The notes: a model not told the origin generated them from the letters alone. A DNA stretch of 64,000 nt from Candidatus Obscuribacterales bacterium (GCA_019637435.1 JAHBVO010000001.1:1054001-1118000); one strand, 5' to 3'. Counted from the stretch's first letter, positions 1 to 9,467 are shown. A program made the numbers and translations.

Positions 1-1376
1 ACAGGATTAGTCGGTTCTGTTTGAGTTGAAACAAATGCGACCGGCAGATTCTCATTGCCTGGCAAGCCGCGAATAGTTCTCGCCAGACTAATACCTGGAG
101 CCGGAGTGCCCTGGTCTATGTCAATGAGTACGGCATCTAGAGCCAATGTCTTAGCGGTGGTCAGCGCGTCTTCAAAGTTGGATGTGGGAATTATTTTCAC
201 CGGTAATCCATCAGCCTGGCGCTCCATCGAAGGAACTCCTTCGGCGGACATTATGAGAACACGGATAGAAGTTGGATCTTCGGTGAGCGGAAGCAATCGC
301 TCGTTCATGTCTTCTTCCATGATCAAACCGGTCGTTTGTGGTGTCGTCACCATATGCGGTGGCGTTCCCGTTGCCGCGACTGCAGGACGAGCTGCTGCAC
401 CGATAGGCTGGTCATCGGCAATAATGGCTTTGTTGACTGGCTTGCCTAGCGCCTTAGCTGCGGCTTCATCGATGCTTACACCGTCCAGCAAAAATGGGTT
501 GACCGGTTTTTTGACCGCACTTTGACCCGGTTCTACATAGACCCCTCCAGGGTACATGGCGCCTTCGTCTTTCTGCACAGGAGCCTTAATTCCTGCGCTG
601 AGTTCCTTCAGCTTTGTGCCTATTTCTACAGCTTCGCTGTCTTTAGAAGAAGAGATCACGTTTGCTACTTGAACGACATAGTCGAGAAAATTTTGAACTT
701 CATCCCAGGATGTTTCGTTGTCGAACAGCCCTGAAGCGTTCATTGCCTTGAGTGCCGATTCCAAATGTGCCGATGCTTCACTCAGTTCAATCAATCCGCA
801 CGAGCCGGATGTGCCCTTCAGATTATGCGCGAGCCTGATCGCCTCTTCCATATATCGCGATTCAGTTCGCTCGGCGCGGGCTGCGTCGTATGCTTCTGTC
901 AGTTTCTTAATTCGCTCAGGAAGCACAATTATGTATTTCGACTTGAGTGCCTGGATCGCCTCGAAGTGCAACTCTTCGGCAGAGAGCTGAGCCTTCTTCG
1001 GCTGCGCTCCGGTTTCTAAAAGCGAATCCACTTGCGCACCGAAGATGCTTGCCTTCAATGGTCGAATCGCCACCAGATCCACTTTCAAATCTTTGGTGAG
1101 TCGCTCGTAGAGTTCGGCTGCAGGCCAAGTCTTCGTGACCATCACGACTTTGATCTTGTTGTTGGCTTTGCGAAGTTGAACGAGAAATCCGATGCCATCA
1201 ATGTCATCGAGCTGATCTCCCACCATGCAGATATCGAATGTCTTCTCCTTGATGCGGTCGATAGCGGTTCTGCCGCTGGAAAGCATCTCTAACTCGTATC
1301 CTTTAGGACCGAGAATTGAAGTCACCAGCTGACCAACTGTTGCATCCGCGTCGATTTGTATGACAGTTTTGGTCAT
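1..1376 (-). CDS. REC-Hpt-REC phosphorelay protein (C-terminus beyond window)
   Basis: I translated this from the minus strand; the frame is open from an ATG at 1376 to the left edge (458 residues). Residues 1-120 look like a receiver domain, but a degenerate one: where the phospho-accepting Asp is expected the sequence reads VGDQLD, and the usual Lys is replaced (IRPL). Residues about 140-245 are an Hpt domain with the motif AHNLKGTSGSCGL, phospho-accepting His at 184. A Pro/Ala linker leads to a second receiver domain from about 370, with a candidate Asp at 419 in AVLIDID. Proteins of this layout pass phosphate from hybrid kinases to an output domain; the output (for example GGDEF) would lie outside the window. 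The start overlaps the stop of the upstream msrB-like gene as ATGA, so the two are probably translationally coupled. Confidence 0.82.
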   Translation of the reverse strand, partial: MTKTVIQIDADATVGQLVTSILGPKGYELEMLSSGRTAIDRIKEKTFDICMVGDQLDDIDGIGFLVQLRKANNKIKVVMVTKTWPAAELYERLTKDLKVDLVAIRPLKASIFGAQVDSLLETGAQPKKAQLSAEELHFEAIQALKSKYIIVLPERIKKLTEAYDAARAERTESRYMEEAIRLAHNLKGTSGSCGLIELSEASAHLESALKAMNASGLFDNETSWDEVQNFLDYVVQVANVISSSKDSEAVEIGTKLKELSAGIKAPVQKDEGAMYPGGVYVEPGQSAVKKPVNPFLLDGVSIDEAAAKALGKPVNKAIIADDQPIGAAARPAVAATGTPPHMVTTPQTTGLIMEEDMNERLLPLTEDPTSIRVLIMSAEGVPSMERQADGLPVKIIPTSNFEDALTTAKTLALDAVLIDIDQGTPAPGISLARTIRGLPGNENLPVAFVSTQTEPTNP

Positions 1377-2119
1377 TGATGGTCCTTTTGCGGTTTCCCA
1401 GCGGCTTTGACAGCCGTCGATGTTTCAGCTTTTGATTTTTCAAAATCGATAGCGCACGAGTTTATGCAATAGCGGAGATGTGTGGGTTCCGGTCCGTCTA
1501 GAAAAACGTGTCCAAGGTGACTGTCACATTTGCTGCAAACAACCTCCTGGCGATAATGGTCCGGTATTTCCTCGACGGCATCGTTTCGAATGGCGGCCCA
1601 GAAACTTGGCCAGCCTGTCCCGGAATCGAATTTTTCTTTTGAACTAAACAGCTCATTGCCGCAGCCAACACACTTGTAGATGCCAACGTCGTGCGTATTC
1701 CAGTACTTTCCGGTAAATGCAATCTCCGTTCCCTTTTCCCTGGTCACGTGAAATTGCTCGGGAGTGAGTTGTTTCCGCCACTCATCATCCGACTTCTGGA
1801 ACTCGTTTCGATGTGGAACATCAGCCATGGCAGAGCCATTGACTGCGTTCGGTCTCGGCCCCTCTACTGTACCTGCGTACTTCGATTCGTATCTAGGCGA
1901 ACTCGAGCAGGAAGCGCATGTCACCGCACACAAAAGAAACGCGAAATGCGAACGCGCACCCGTCTTATAAATTCCTCGCGAATCGAGGAAAGAGAGGCGT
2001 TTGACCTGGTAAGTTGTCTGCCCTTTTGTCGACACTGTTCCCCCCGTGTCGGGCATTTTGTTTGTTCTTTCGCCCCGCCTTGCCATGGTTTTCAGCGAAA
2101 GGAGCACCTGAGCGCTCAT
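1373..2119 (-). CDS. msrB: Peptide-methionine (R)-S-oxide reductase, possibly exported
   Basis: MsrB reduces the R epimer of methionine sulfoxide in proteins. The MsrB core fills the C-terminal half (about residues 105-230 of 248). It has two zinc-binding CxxC pairs (CVGC and CSKC), the conserved FDSGTGWPSFW and SHLGHVF motifs, and the catalytic Cys in RYCINS. The roughly 100-residue N-terminal extension includes a hydrophobic run (HFAFLLCAVTCASC) that resembles an export or lipoprotein signal, which would place the enzyme outside the cytoplasm. That signal sits unusually far from the ATG at 2119, so the real start may be internal (Met22 is possible). The stop overlaps the start of the phosphorelay gene by 4 bp. 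Confidence 0.88.
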   Translation of the reverse strand: MSAQVLLSLKTMARRGERTNKMPDTGGTVSTKGQTTYQVKRLSFLDSRGIYKTGARSHFAFLLCAVTCASCSSSPRYESKYAGTVEGPRPNAVNGSAMADVPHRNEFQKSDDEWRKQLTPEQFHVTREKGTEIAFTGKYWNTHDVGIYKCVGCGNELFSSKEKFDSGTGWPSFWAAIRNDAVEEIPDHYRQEVVCSKCDSHLGHVFLDGPEPTHLRYCINSCAIDFEKSKAETSTAVKAAGKPQKDHQ

Positions 2120-2281
2120 CTAGTAATTACCCAATATTTGGAACTTCGATACACAGAGCAACTTTTGATGAAGCGATAGTCGCCCGCTGTTCACGACAAG
2201 CGCACTCCATGACGCTTCATTCTGCCTCCCTGGTCTGTCACAAGTTACTCGCAGGAGCGATGAAACTTGTATGATGGTTAA

Positions 2282-2527
2282 ATGAATCCGCTGCTTACTG
2301 CTTTTCTGTTTGTTATGGCGCTACTGGCGATTGCCACTGCGTGTGCGCTTCTAGTATACGTTTACAGTGAACTGAAACGAAACAAGAAGGCTCTGGAAGC
2401 AGAGAAGCGCCATGCAGCGGAAGTCGAGAACGAAGCACGTCAGGTCTCGAGCCTGCTTATTAAGATGCAGGCGTCGACGCTGTCTACCGAAACTTTGTTT
2501 GATGATTCAACCGGTTGCGATGTTTGA
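2282..2527 (+). CDS. Small single-pass membrane protein with coiled-coil tail, unknown
   Basis: This is an 81-residue ORF that I do not recognise. Residues 5-28 form one strongly hydrophobic membrane segment, followed by a charged, helix-prone stretch (about 32-62) rich in Lys, Glu and Ala that could form a short coiled coil. Its last 88 bp overlap the 3' end of the convergent Ser/Thr kinase gene, so one of the two tails may be over-predicted. The protein-like composition supports a real gene, but no clear Shine-Dalgarno sequence sits close to the ATG. Confidence 0.45.
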   Translation: MNPLLTAFLFVMALLAIATACALLVYVYSELKRNKKALEAEKRHAAEVENEARQVSSLLIKMQASTLSTETLFDDSTGCDV

Positions 2528-4362
2528 TGTTTCGGACTTTTCTTTAAGAGTCTTCGCTTTCGCTGATGGATTCGGTTTCCCGAAAGATTCTTGATCGTTG
2601 TTTTCACGATTTCATAACCCATCGTCATCATCGCTGCAAGAAAAACAACTACCATCATCGTGCTCGCCGTGCTTCTGAAAAGTCTTTTGGCGAGGCGTTG
2701 TAGCACTGTTTGTTGAGCCGTGGTGTTGCCGCGATTTGCAGCCTCTTTCGCCAGAGCGTCCAGGAGTTCGTCCCTGCTTACGAAATCAGCGGACGGCGTG
2801 GATTCCGGTGTGTGTGACGACATTGGTCGCCAATCCGTGTCTTTTTGATCGAGTTTATTCAACAGGTTATCGACTGGTGTCACCTGCCCCCAGTCAGTCC
2901 GTGTTGTTGATTCTACGGCGAAAACGAGCTCGTGAATTGCGTTTTCGTCCTCCAGATCGGCCGGAGATTCCGGAAGGTTCGGATACAGCGATAGTATGTA
3001 ATTCAAATTCAATCGAAACAATGTGTCGGGAAGACTGTAGTCTTCGCGCTTAATCGTGAAGTATTGAAATTCGCCGTCCGCCATTGAAATCAGCCGTCTC
3101 AGCGCTTCGTAACCCACCTTCTGTTTCAGTCCTTGTAAACGCGCACCGATGACCTGCCGCCCATCTCTAATTACGATAACGCCGGTAAACGGAGGTTCTT
3201 GTGATTGTAGTTTTAAAATAGAATCGCCCGGATAACCGAGTTCGTTGATTTGTTCGAGGACACTGTTCAAGCGTTGTTCGTACGAAAGATGTCCCTGCGA
3301 AACAACCACAAACTCTTTTTGAGTGTCTCTTTTAATCAGCTGATCGAACCATTCTTCATTGGATTGAACCGAAGAAGTGGATTTGCTCGTCCGGCAAAGC
3401 GGTTCCTTGCCCTGTTCCACAAGCTGCAAATCGGATCTGAGATCGAACATATTTTGGTATCGATCGTCCGGTTTTTTCTCGAGGCAATGTGCCACCACTC
3501 TGTCGAGATATAGCGGGCAATTTTTCGCGACTTTCTTCAAATTGATCGGCTGTGAGTAGACATGATGCATGGCGAGCTGTAAGGCGTTGTCAGCTTTGAA
3601 TGGCAATCTTCCAGCCAGCGCTTCGAACATCACGCAACCCAGTGAGTAAATGTCCGAGCGCGCATCAATCTGTTTGCCCTGTACTTGCTCGGGGCTCATG
3701 TAAGATGGGCTGCCGACAGTTTGTCCTTGCTTGGTCAGAACGTGAGTCTGATCGTCATTATCCGTTGGATAAAGCAATTTGGCGATTCCGAAGTCTACGA
3801 GTTTTGCCCAAACCTCGCCATCACCTGTGGTGGTAAGCAATATGTTGCTTGGTTTTACATCGCGATGAACGACGCCGCGAGAATGAGCATGAACGAGGGC
3901 ACCACTCACTTGAATAAATGTGGGAAAGAAAATGGAGAGTGCAACAGGCCCGGACTTTCGCAGAACTTTTGATAGATCGATTCCGTCCACATAATCCATA
4001 ATCAGGTATGGAACACCTTCGGGCGAGATGTCATAGCTGCGTACGGAGACGATATTGGGATGATTCAAGTCGCGTGCCGCACGAGCCTCCTGGCGGAAAC
4101 GCTTATGACTGATATCGTTTGTTGCAATTTCAGGGCGAATTATTTTGATCGCAAGTAGCTCGCCCGCGACCACATCGCGAACTTTGTAGATCGCCGCCAT
4201 GCCGCCAATTCCAATCTTGTCGACGATCTCGTAGCGGTCTGCAAATGTGCCCGCATTGCCTTTTGGAAAGCCTGACTTGATCGCCTTCTGGGCGGACTTC
4301 TCCTCGGGTTGATTCAACCCGGGAGCTGTTTTTGATTTTGAATCCTTCTGATCCATTATCAC
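2440..4362 (-). CDS. Membrane Ser/Thr protein kinase with DUF4388/PATAN-like domain
   Basis: This is a Hanks-type kinase of 640 residues. The kinase domain spans about 44-315. It has a Gly-rich loop (IGIGGMAAIY), ATP-anchoring Lys73 (AIKII), the catalytic loop HRDVKPSN at 166-173, DFG at 190-192 and the activation segment SPSYMSPEQ. Residues about 365-470 resemble DUF4388/PATAN: GVIVIRDGRQVIGARLQG, then YEALRRLISMADGEFQYF. That domain is known as a partner-binding module in gliding and polarity regulators. One membrane segment lies near 583-605 (MMVVVFLAAMMTMGYEIV), followed by a short basic tail, so the kinase domain is probably cytosolic. The combination suggests a scaffolded signalling kinase; its substrate cannot be told from sequence. 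Confidence 0.9.
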   Translation of the reverse strand: MIMDQKDSKSKTAPGLNQPEEKSAQKAIKSGFPKGNAGTFADRYEIVDKIGIGGMAAIYKVRDVVAGELLAIKIIRPEIATNDISHKRFRQEARAARDLNHPNIVSVRSYDISPEGVPYLIMDYVDGIDLSKVLRKSGPVALSIFFPTFIQVSGALVHAHSRGVVHRDVKPSNILLTTTGDGEVWAKLVDFGIAKLLYPTDNDDQTHVLTKQGQTVGSPSYMSPEQVQGKQIDARSDIYSLGCVMFEALAGRLPFKADNALQLAMHHVYSQPINLKKVAKNCPLYLDRVVAHCLEKKPDDRYQNMFDLRSDLQLVEQGKEPLCRTSKSTSSVQSNEEWFDQLIKRDTQKEFVVVSQGHLSYEQRLNSVLEQINELGYPGDSILKLQSQEPPFTGVIVIRDGRQVIGARLQGLKQKVGYEALRRLISMADGEFQYFTIKREDYSLPDTLFRLNLNYILSLYPNLPESPADLEDENAIHELVFAVESTTRTDWGQVTPVDNLLNKLDQKDTDWRPMSSHTPESTPSADFVSRDELLDALAKEAANRGNTTAQQTVLQRLAKRLFRSTASTMMVVVFLAAMMTMGYEIVKTTIKNLSGNRIHQRKRRLLKKSPKHQTSQPVESSNKVSVDSVDACILISRLET

Positions 4363-4900
4363 GACGCTTTCAAGTCCTTCTGTGCAAGCACCATAAGTAG
4401 TGCCGGCACACTTGTAGCATGCCCAAATACTCGGTAAAAACTAACGGTGCGGCGACTGGATGCCGCGATTTCGGCATCGGCAGTAGCTAAAAATGAAGCA
4501 GCGGTAGTGCTGTTAGCGGTTCTGTTAAGTGTTAGGCTTCGGGGGGCGCCAGCCGGCTATTTAGACATTATGAGACCAGCTAATCCCAGTCTATCCCCGA
4601 CCCGGACAAACTGTAAATCACCACTTAGTTGTACGCGAAATTGCGTATGGTTTCGTCGCCGTTCGGCTACAAGTTTTGAAAGCTGTAACTTCTCGGGTAT
4701 TTCCGTCTCCCTCGGAATCATCGAGCTTTGAGATCGTCGCAGGGGTTTCGAAACAGGCGAAACTGAGTCGTCGATTTGTTCCGAAAGATTACGCCGGGAT
4801 GCCCGTTTTCTGGTAGCCTCAGGCGGTCTTTTGTAAGATCCTTTCGTCCGCGGGCTCAGCCGGGACCGAAAGAAACCAAAGGTATCGCCGGGAGGCAATT
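4363..4900. other. 538-bp divergent intergenic region
   Basis: This gap separates the start of the leftward kinase gene from the start of the rightward TPR gene, so it must hold promoters for both. I find no convincing ORF in it. Two hairpins are visible. One is a 7-bp stem at 4459-4478 (gatgccg / cggcatc). The other is a larger imperfect stem at 4841-4872 (ctttcg...cgaaag with inner pairs), ending about 19 bp before the GGAGG ribosome site of the downstream gene. I could not assign a riboswitch family. Confidence 0.5.
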
Positions 4901-6811
4901 GTGTCTAACAAGAAAATAGCTAGAAACGCGGTCAATTCAGCGCTAGCACTGTCGTGCTTGCTCGCGAGTTCGTCCCAAATCGCCTCGGCGCAGGTTCCGA
5001 TGCCCGGAAGCGGCACACAATCGCCCGCCATCCGTCCTGCATCAGACATCGACTACTCGGGTAACGTCGCACACAATGTTTCGACAGCAGACAAGTTGTT
5101 GTCCCAGGGCAAATATTCGCAAGCCGAAGATGCTTTCCGAGACACACTGGTCAACAATCCCGCCGATATAAATGCTACTGCGGGGCTTGGAATCGCACTC
5201 GCCAAGCAGTTCAAGCTTGATGGCGCCGATGAAATGTTCGAGCGCGTTTTGAGACAAGACCCAAACAACGCAGCCGCGTATGCCGGTAAGGCCACCATTT
5301 TGCTAAACCGCTTGCAGTCATCGTCCGGAACGATTCGCTCCAACCGTGACTCTTTTCTGAAGCAAGCCGAGGAATACGCACAACGAGCAGTCACGCTGGC
5401 TCCAGCTTCTGCAGAAGCGCATTTCACTCTGGGCCAAACATACAAGGAGCAGGGGCGAGATAACGAGGCTGCCAGCGAGTTTCGCACCGCAACCTCACTT
5501 GATCCTCAGCACTCCAACGCATACTGCCAACTCGGTCATATCAAGCTTGCCCAGAACAGTTTGGAGGAAGCGGCGGAAGATTTTAAACGTTCAATCGATC
5601 TGAACTCCGGCAATTCAAGTGCTCACTATGGTCTGGGCGCTACTTATTTGAAAAACAATCAGACTGATGATGCGGTTAAGGAATTAAATACTGCCCTTTA
5701 TCAGTTCCCGAATGCGTGGCCGACACACATGGCGCTCGGAGAAGCTTATCAAAAGCAGGGGAACGAAGTCGCGGCGGTAAAAGAGTATCAAGCTTCGATT
5801 GCTATTAAACCTGAGAATGCCGACCCTTATCTCCGAATCGCCGATATCAGAGAAAATCGCGGCGATCTTGAAATGGCAATCGCAGACCTGCGCTCCGGTC
5901 TCACTCAAATGCCCTACAACGTTGAGCTTCGCCAGCGCATTGCCGACACTTGCTTGAAACTCGAAAAAGCTGACGATGCCATTAAGGGCTACAGAACCAT
6001 TTTGCAGATGAGTCCGAATGATAATCGCGCAGTCAAGGGATTAAGTCAGGCGTTGTACCTCAAGGCTCAGAAAGCCGCGGTCGGAGCGCTTCTTGCTTCC
6101 AACGATTATGAGTCCGCTATGAAAACTTTGGATGAGGCAATCAAGCTGAACCAAGATGATATGGAGTTGCGTCTCTCTCAGGCGAAACTGATGTCGTTGA
6201 GCGGCACGAAACCTGACCTCGCAAAGATCGGAACACCATCCAACGACGGAGAAAGACTGGCTGCTGCCGAAGCGCTGATGGCGCAAGGCAACTTCCAGCA
6301 GTGCTCACAGTACATGCAAGACATCATCACTCGTTTGAATGATCCTAAGCAGAGTTTTGCCGTTGCAGATGTCGCTCTGATGATCAAAGATCTTGATGAT
6401 GCCGAGGCGGCTTATAAAAAGGCGCAGAGCCTCTCTGGAAGCCCCGATCGCGTCACCCGCGGATTGGCTGAAGTTAGTCGGCTGAGAAAATCTTCCAGCG
6501 ATGATGTGAAAGTCGCCGACGAATTGGCGAAAAAGAATCAGTGGGATGGTGCACTTGACCGTTATCGTCAAGCCTCAGGTACCAATCCAAAGAATCCTGA
6601 AGCCAGGCTCGGTTTGGCAAGATCGCTGGAGAAGAAAAAGAAACCTTCGTCAGCAAATCTCGCTGAGTCCGCCTCGCAGTATGAGAACTATCTCGCTCTG
6701 AAAACCGACTTGCCGGCCAAGGACGCTGAAAACTATCGCAAAAACATTGCGAAGTTAAAGGAGAAATCCGCGGAAATGGCACAGAAGGAACAAAAGAGTA
6801 AAGCCGGCTAG
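4901..6811 (+). CDS. Secreted multi-TPR protein
   Basis: A 636-residue protein built almost entirely of tetratricopeptide repeats, which act as protein-binding scaffolds. The start is GTG at 4901 behind a strong GGAGG at 4891-4895. Residues 1-30 form a signal peptide (basic start, hydrophobic core ALALSCLLASSS, cleavage after SAQ), so the protein is probably periplasmic or outer-membrane associated. TPR units run from about 60 to 420 and again from 440 to 600, with the typical pattern of a small residue at position 8 and Pro near the end (for example LDPQHSNAYCQLGHIKLAQN). The C-terminus is Lys-rich. It stands alone, with a terminator about 65 bp after the stop. The exact partner is unknown. 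Confidence 0.88.
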   Translation: MSNKKIARNAVNSALALSCLLASSSQIASAQVPMPGSGTQSPAIRPASDIDYSGNVAHNVSTADKLLSQGKYSQAEDAFRDTLVNNPADINATAGLGIALAKQFKLDGADEMFERVLRQDPNNAAAYAGKATILLNRLQSSSGTIRSNRDSFLKQAEEYAQRAVTLAPASAEAHFTLGQTYKEQGRDNEAASEFRTATSLDPQHSNAYCQLGHIKLAQNSLEEAAEDFKRSIDLNSGNSSAHYGLGATYLKNNQTDDAVKELNTALYQFPNAWPTHMALGEAYQKQGNEVAAVKEYQASIAIKPENADPYLRIADIRENRGDLEMAIADLRSGLTQMPYNVELRQRIADTCLKLEKADDAIKGYRTILQMSPNDNRAVKGLSQALYLKAQKAAVGALLASNDYESAMKTLDEAIKLNQDDMELRLSQAKLMSLSGTKPDLAKIGTPSNDGERLAAAEALMAQGNFQQCSQYMQDIITRLNDPKQSFAVADVALMIKDLDDAEAAYKKAQSLSGSPDRVTRGLAEVSRLRKSSSDDVKVADELAKKNQWDGALDRYRQASGTNPKNPEARLGLARSLEKKKKPSSANLAESASQYENYLALKTDLPAKDAENYRKNIAKLKEKSAEMAQKEQKSKAG

Positions 6812-6876
6812 AAAGCTACTTCTGGTCCTCATGGTGCCTTCCTGATCATTGATCTATCAAAACGGAAACAAAAGCG

Positions 6877-6907
6877 AAACGCGTTCTCACAAAGAGAACG
6901 CGTTTTT
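6877..6907 (+). terminator. Intrinsic terminator after the TPR gene
   Basis: A perfect 12-bp stem (aaacgcgttctc at 6877-6888 and gagaacgcgttt at 6894-6905) with a 5-base loop is followed by a T-run and then further T-rich sequence to 6925. It ends the rightward TPR transcript. The A-rich left flank means it could also stop the leftward htrA transcript. Confidence 0.85.
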
Positions 6908-6964
6908 CGCAAACCGTTTTTTTTTGATCAGCTATAAGTAAGCGCTCGCTGACCTTCTCAACGA

Positions 6965-8188
6965 TCACTCCGGTTCGGCAGCGATATCCGGATAATCATC
7001 GACTTTTACTTCCACCGGTTCGAGCTTATCGCCGCGCAGAACGAGAAAGTTCACCTGATCTCCGGGCTTATGCTTTCTAACCATTTGTTGGACTATTTGA
7101 CTTGCGTCGACGGATGTTCCGTCTACTTTCTGAATCACATCACCGCGCTGAAGACCGGCTTTTTGTGCTGGACTTCCCGGTGCGACTCCTGCAACAAGTA
7201 CACCGGTGGTTGTCTCTTCTAGACCCAGCGATTTCGCCAGTCGCTTATCCATCGGTTGCATGTAGACCCCAACGTACGCTCTGGCAACTTTGCCACTGGC
7301 AACCAATTCATCGGCAACACCTCTGAAAACATCTACTGGAATGGCGAAACCGATGTTCTGCCCGTCCTGGCGAATTGCGGTGTTAATACCGATGACCTCG
7401 CCGTGAATGTTGAGAAGTGGACCACCTGAATTGCCAGGATTAATCGCCGCATCCGTTTGAATCAACTCTACATTGTTCAAACTGCTGATCTCGCTCAGGG
7501 ACCTTCCCAACGCGCTCACAATGCCGAGTGTGACGGTATGATCCAGACCGAGCGGACTTCCGATGGCGATAGCCCAGTCACCAGGACGGATAGACTTGCT
7601 GCTGCCGAGCTTTGCTGCCGGAAGGTCTTTTGCATCGATCTTTATCAAGGCGAGATCCGTGAAGGTATCGCGCCCAAGCACTTTCGCTTTGAATTTTCGT
7701 TTATCCGAAAGTGTTACTGTGATATCGTCGGCATTCTGAATAACGTGATTGTTCGTCAAAATATAGCCATCCGATTTGATTATCAAACCGGAGCCGGAAC
7801 CCGTTTGAATGGCTTTGGGCTCTCCTTCTCCCATGTCGCGCGGCTGAACAATTCCAAAGCCAGGCATCAATATCGTGTAGGGAGAACGCATGATTGTTTT
7901 CGATATGTCGATGTTAACGACGCTCAAGCTGGCGTCGCTGGCAATGTCTGCAATGGTGTTTTCCGCCAGGGACATCATTTTCGATGGGGAAATAGTGGAA
8001 CCTGACTGGATTTTTGACACATCCGCGGTGCTGCCGGGGAGACTGACACTTCCTTTTGACACTGTTCCGAAATAAAAACCCGCCGCGCCAATTATGCTTG
8101 CTGCGACAACGCCGAGCACCACAGATGGTGCATGCATTTTTCCGAGTTCAGATCTGGTTTGTCCTTTCATATTTTTTTCACTTTTCAC
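6965..8188 (-). CDS. HtrA/Deg-type serine endoprotease, membrane anchored
   Basis: This is a periplasmic quality-control protease of the S1C family, 407 residues. An N-terminal membrane anchor lies at about 21-42. The trypsin-like domain (about 78-280) carries the full triad: His148 in LTNNHVI, Asp178 in FTDLALIK and Ser254 in PGNSGGPL. One PDZ domain follows at about 295-395 (VAPGSPAQKAGLQRGDVIQK), so this is the one-PDZ type seen in DegS/HhoA-like cyanobacterial proteins rather than two-PDZ DegP. No gene shares its transcript in an obvious way: the next leftward-reading gene starts at 9324 and lies about 100 bp upstream. Confidence 0.95.
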   Translation of the reverse strand: MKSEKNMKGQTRSELGKMHAPSVVLGVVAASIIGAAGFYFGTVSKGSVSLPGSTADVSKIQSGSTISPSKMMSLAENTIADIASDASLSVVNIDISKTIMRSPYTILMPGFGIVQPRDMGEGEPKAIQTGSGSGLIIKSDGYILTNNHVIQNADDITVTLSDKRKFKAKVLGRDTFTDLALIKIDAKDLPAAKLGSSKSIRPGDWAIAIGSPLGLDHTVTLGIVSALGRSLSEISSLNNVELIQTDAAINPGNSGGPLLNIHGEVIGINTAIRQDGQNIGFAIPVDVFRGVADELVASGKVARAYVGVYMQPMDKRLAKSLGLEETTTGVLVAGVAPGSPAQKAGLQRGDVIQKVDGTSVDASQIVQQMVRKHKPGDQVNFLVLRGDKLEPVEVKVDDYPDIAAEPE

Positions 8189-8289
8189 TAGATTAGCCCG
8201 TCTCCAAAAGATGGTCCCAAGATCAATTATCTATAACCGACGCAAATTTTGCTCGCCTGGTCCCCTAAATAAACAAAAAATTTGATGGC

Positions 8290-9324
8290 TCATTTGAACG
8301 AAATGTTTATCTTCCAAGCCTTGAGATTCTTCGGCTGAATAATCCCGTACTCTTTAAAGTGATTAACGGCGAGCTGCAGATCATCAAAGGCTCCGATGCA
8401 TGGAGCGACTATAACGTTATAGTATTTCGCTCGTTTCGCGGTGCCGCTCCATCCGCCAAAGTTAAGCCACAAGCACAGATGCGAGATGTCTCCGGCAGAA
8501 AAATCGAAAGTGAGTTCCGAATTTATTTGCGGATCTCTGAGAGAGATTGACTTCGGAGCCTTCGCGAAAAGTTTGACCGCCATATTTGTTTCGCGTGGTG
8601 GAAATTCGCTCAGATCAATAAAATCGTCATCAATTGCTTGCAGGGTCGGCCACATTTGCATACTGCCGAGATGCCCGAATCGACCGCCTTCCGAGTAGTA
8701 GACGGTGGTCTCTTGCACGCCGAGGGACAGACTCATGCCAGGGCGGACGTCGAAAACAGGTTGTGCGCTCCAGAGGAAATTGAACGGAAAAATGGTCAAG
8801 TTATTGACTGTGTAAGAAATACTCAGCGATGGATCATCTTTACGGATATGGATAATTCGCTCGAAACGGTAGGGAAAGCGAACGCCGTAAGTAACGGTTC
8901 GAAGTTCAGCTTCTGCATCGGAAGCGGTGACTTTTGCTTTCCACGGTTGGCACCAGAGTTCACCGCACTCCGGTACTTGGCTTCCCTCCCAGGGTCCACT
9001 TGGAAAATGCGTCGACGCGACGGACGGGAAGCACTCGTTCCACCCGCCCAGGTCGAAGTCTTGCCAGTATGGTGCGCCAAAATCAGGTAGTTGCGGTTCC
9101 AGGTACGGGTTCGACCAGAGCCACTCGCGCTCCTGACCGGCGTCGTTCCGGTGCATCAGGCTGACAATCCTGGCACCTAAGGTGGGCACTACAGTCGCCC
9201 TGACGCGGGAATTTCCGATTTGAATGGCTGGAAATCCATTCCATGAAAGCTCTTTGACTTCGCATCCTGAGGGCATAATGAGAATCCGAGAGGTAATTTG
9301 AGGTAAAACCGACCGCGTTGTCAT
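8290..9324 (-). CDS. Aldose 1-epimerase-like (galactose mutarotase fold) protein
   Basis: This 344-residue protein resembles the galactose-mutarotase-like sugar-binding fold. It has the pattern of an N-terminal beta region with the small motif LGARIVSL, then DLGGWNECFPSV, then ECGELWCQPW, then FPYRFERIIHI and YTVNNLTIFPFNFLWSAQPVF. In classic mutarotases a catalytic Glu and two His do the work. I see aromatic and acidic residues at comparable places but cannot map the His pair, so the activity is uncertain. No signal peptide is evident. Met17 is an alternative start. Confidence 0.7.
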   Translation of the reverse strand: MTTRSVLPQITSRILIMPSGCEVKELSWNGFPAIQIGNSRVRATVVPTLGARIVSLMHRNDAGQEREWLWSNPYLEPQLPDFGAPYWQDFDLGGWNECFPSVASTHFPSGPWEGSQVPECGELWCQPWKAKVTASDAEAELRTVTYGVRFPYRFERIIHIRKDDPSLSISYTVNNLTIFPFNFLWSAQPVFDVRPGMSLSLGVQETTVYYSEGGRFGHLGSMQMWPTLQAIDDDFIDLSEFPPRETNMAVKLFAKAPKSISLRDPQINSELTFDFSAGDISHLCLWLNFGGWSGTAKRAKYYNVIVAPCIGAFDDLQLAVNHFKEYGIIQPKNLKAWKINISFK

Positions 9325-9467
9325 TGGGAAGCGTGTCCTCCCAAAGCTGATATAACACGAATTGACGACCGAGATTGGATTTAAGGTCGTCCTGAAAAGG
9401 AAAGTTGACGTATATAGTCATGTGGCTCAAGCTTGAGTAAAAAGAGCCGTAAAACCGTTAGAGGCTG

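Noticed and set aside
4447..4731. ORF in the 4.4-4.9 kb intergenic region
   Set aside because: No ribosome site or domain, and the opposite strand gives equally long frames.
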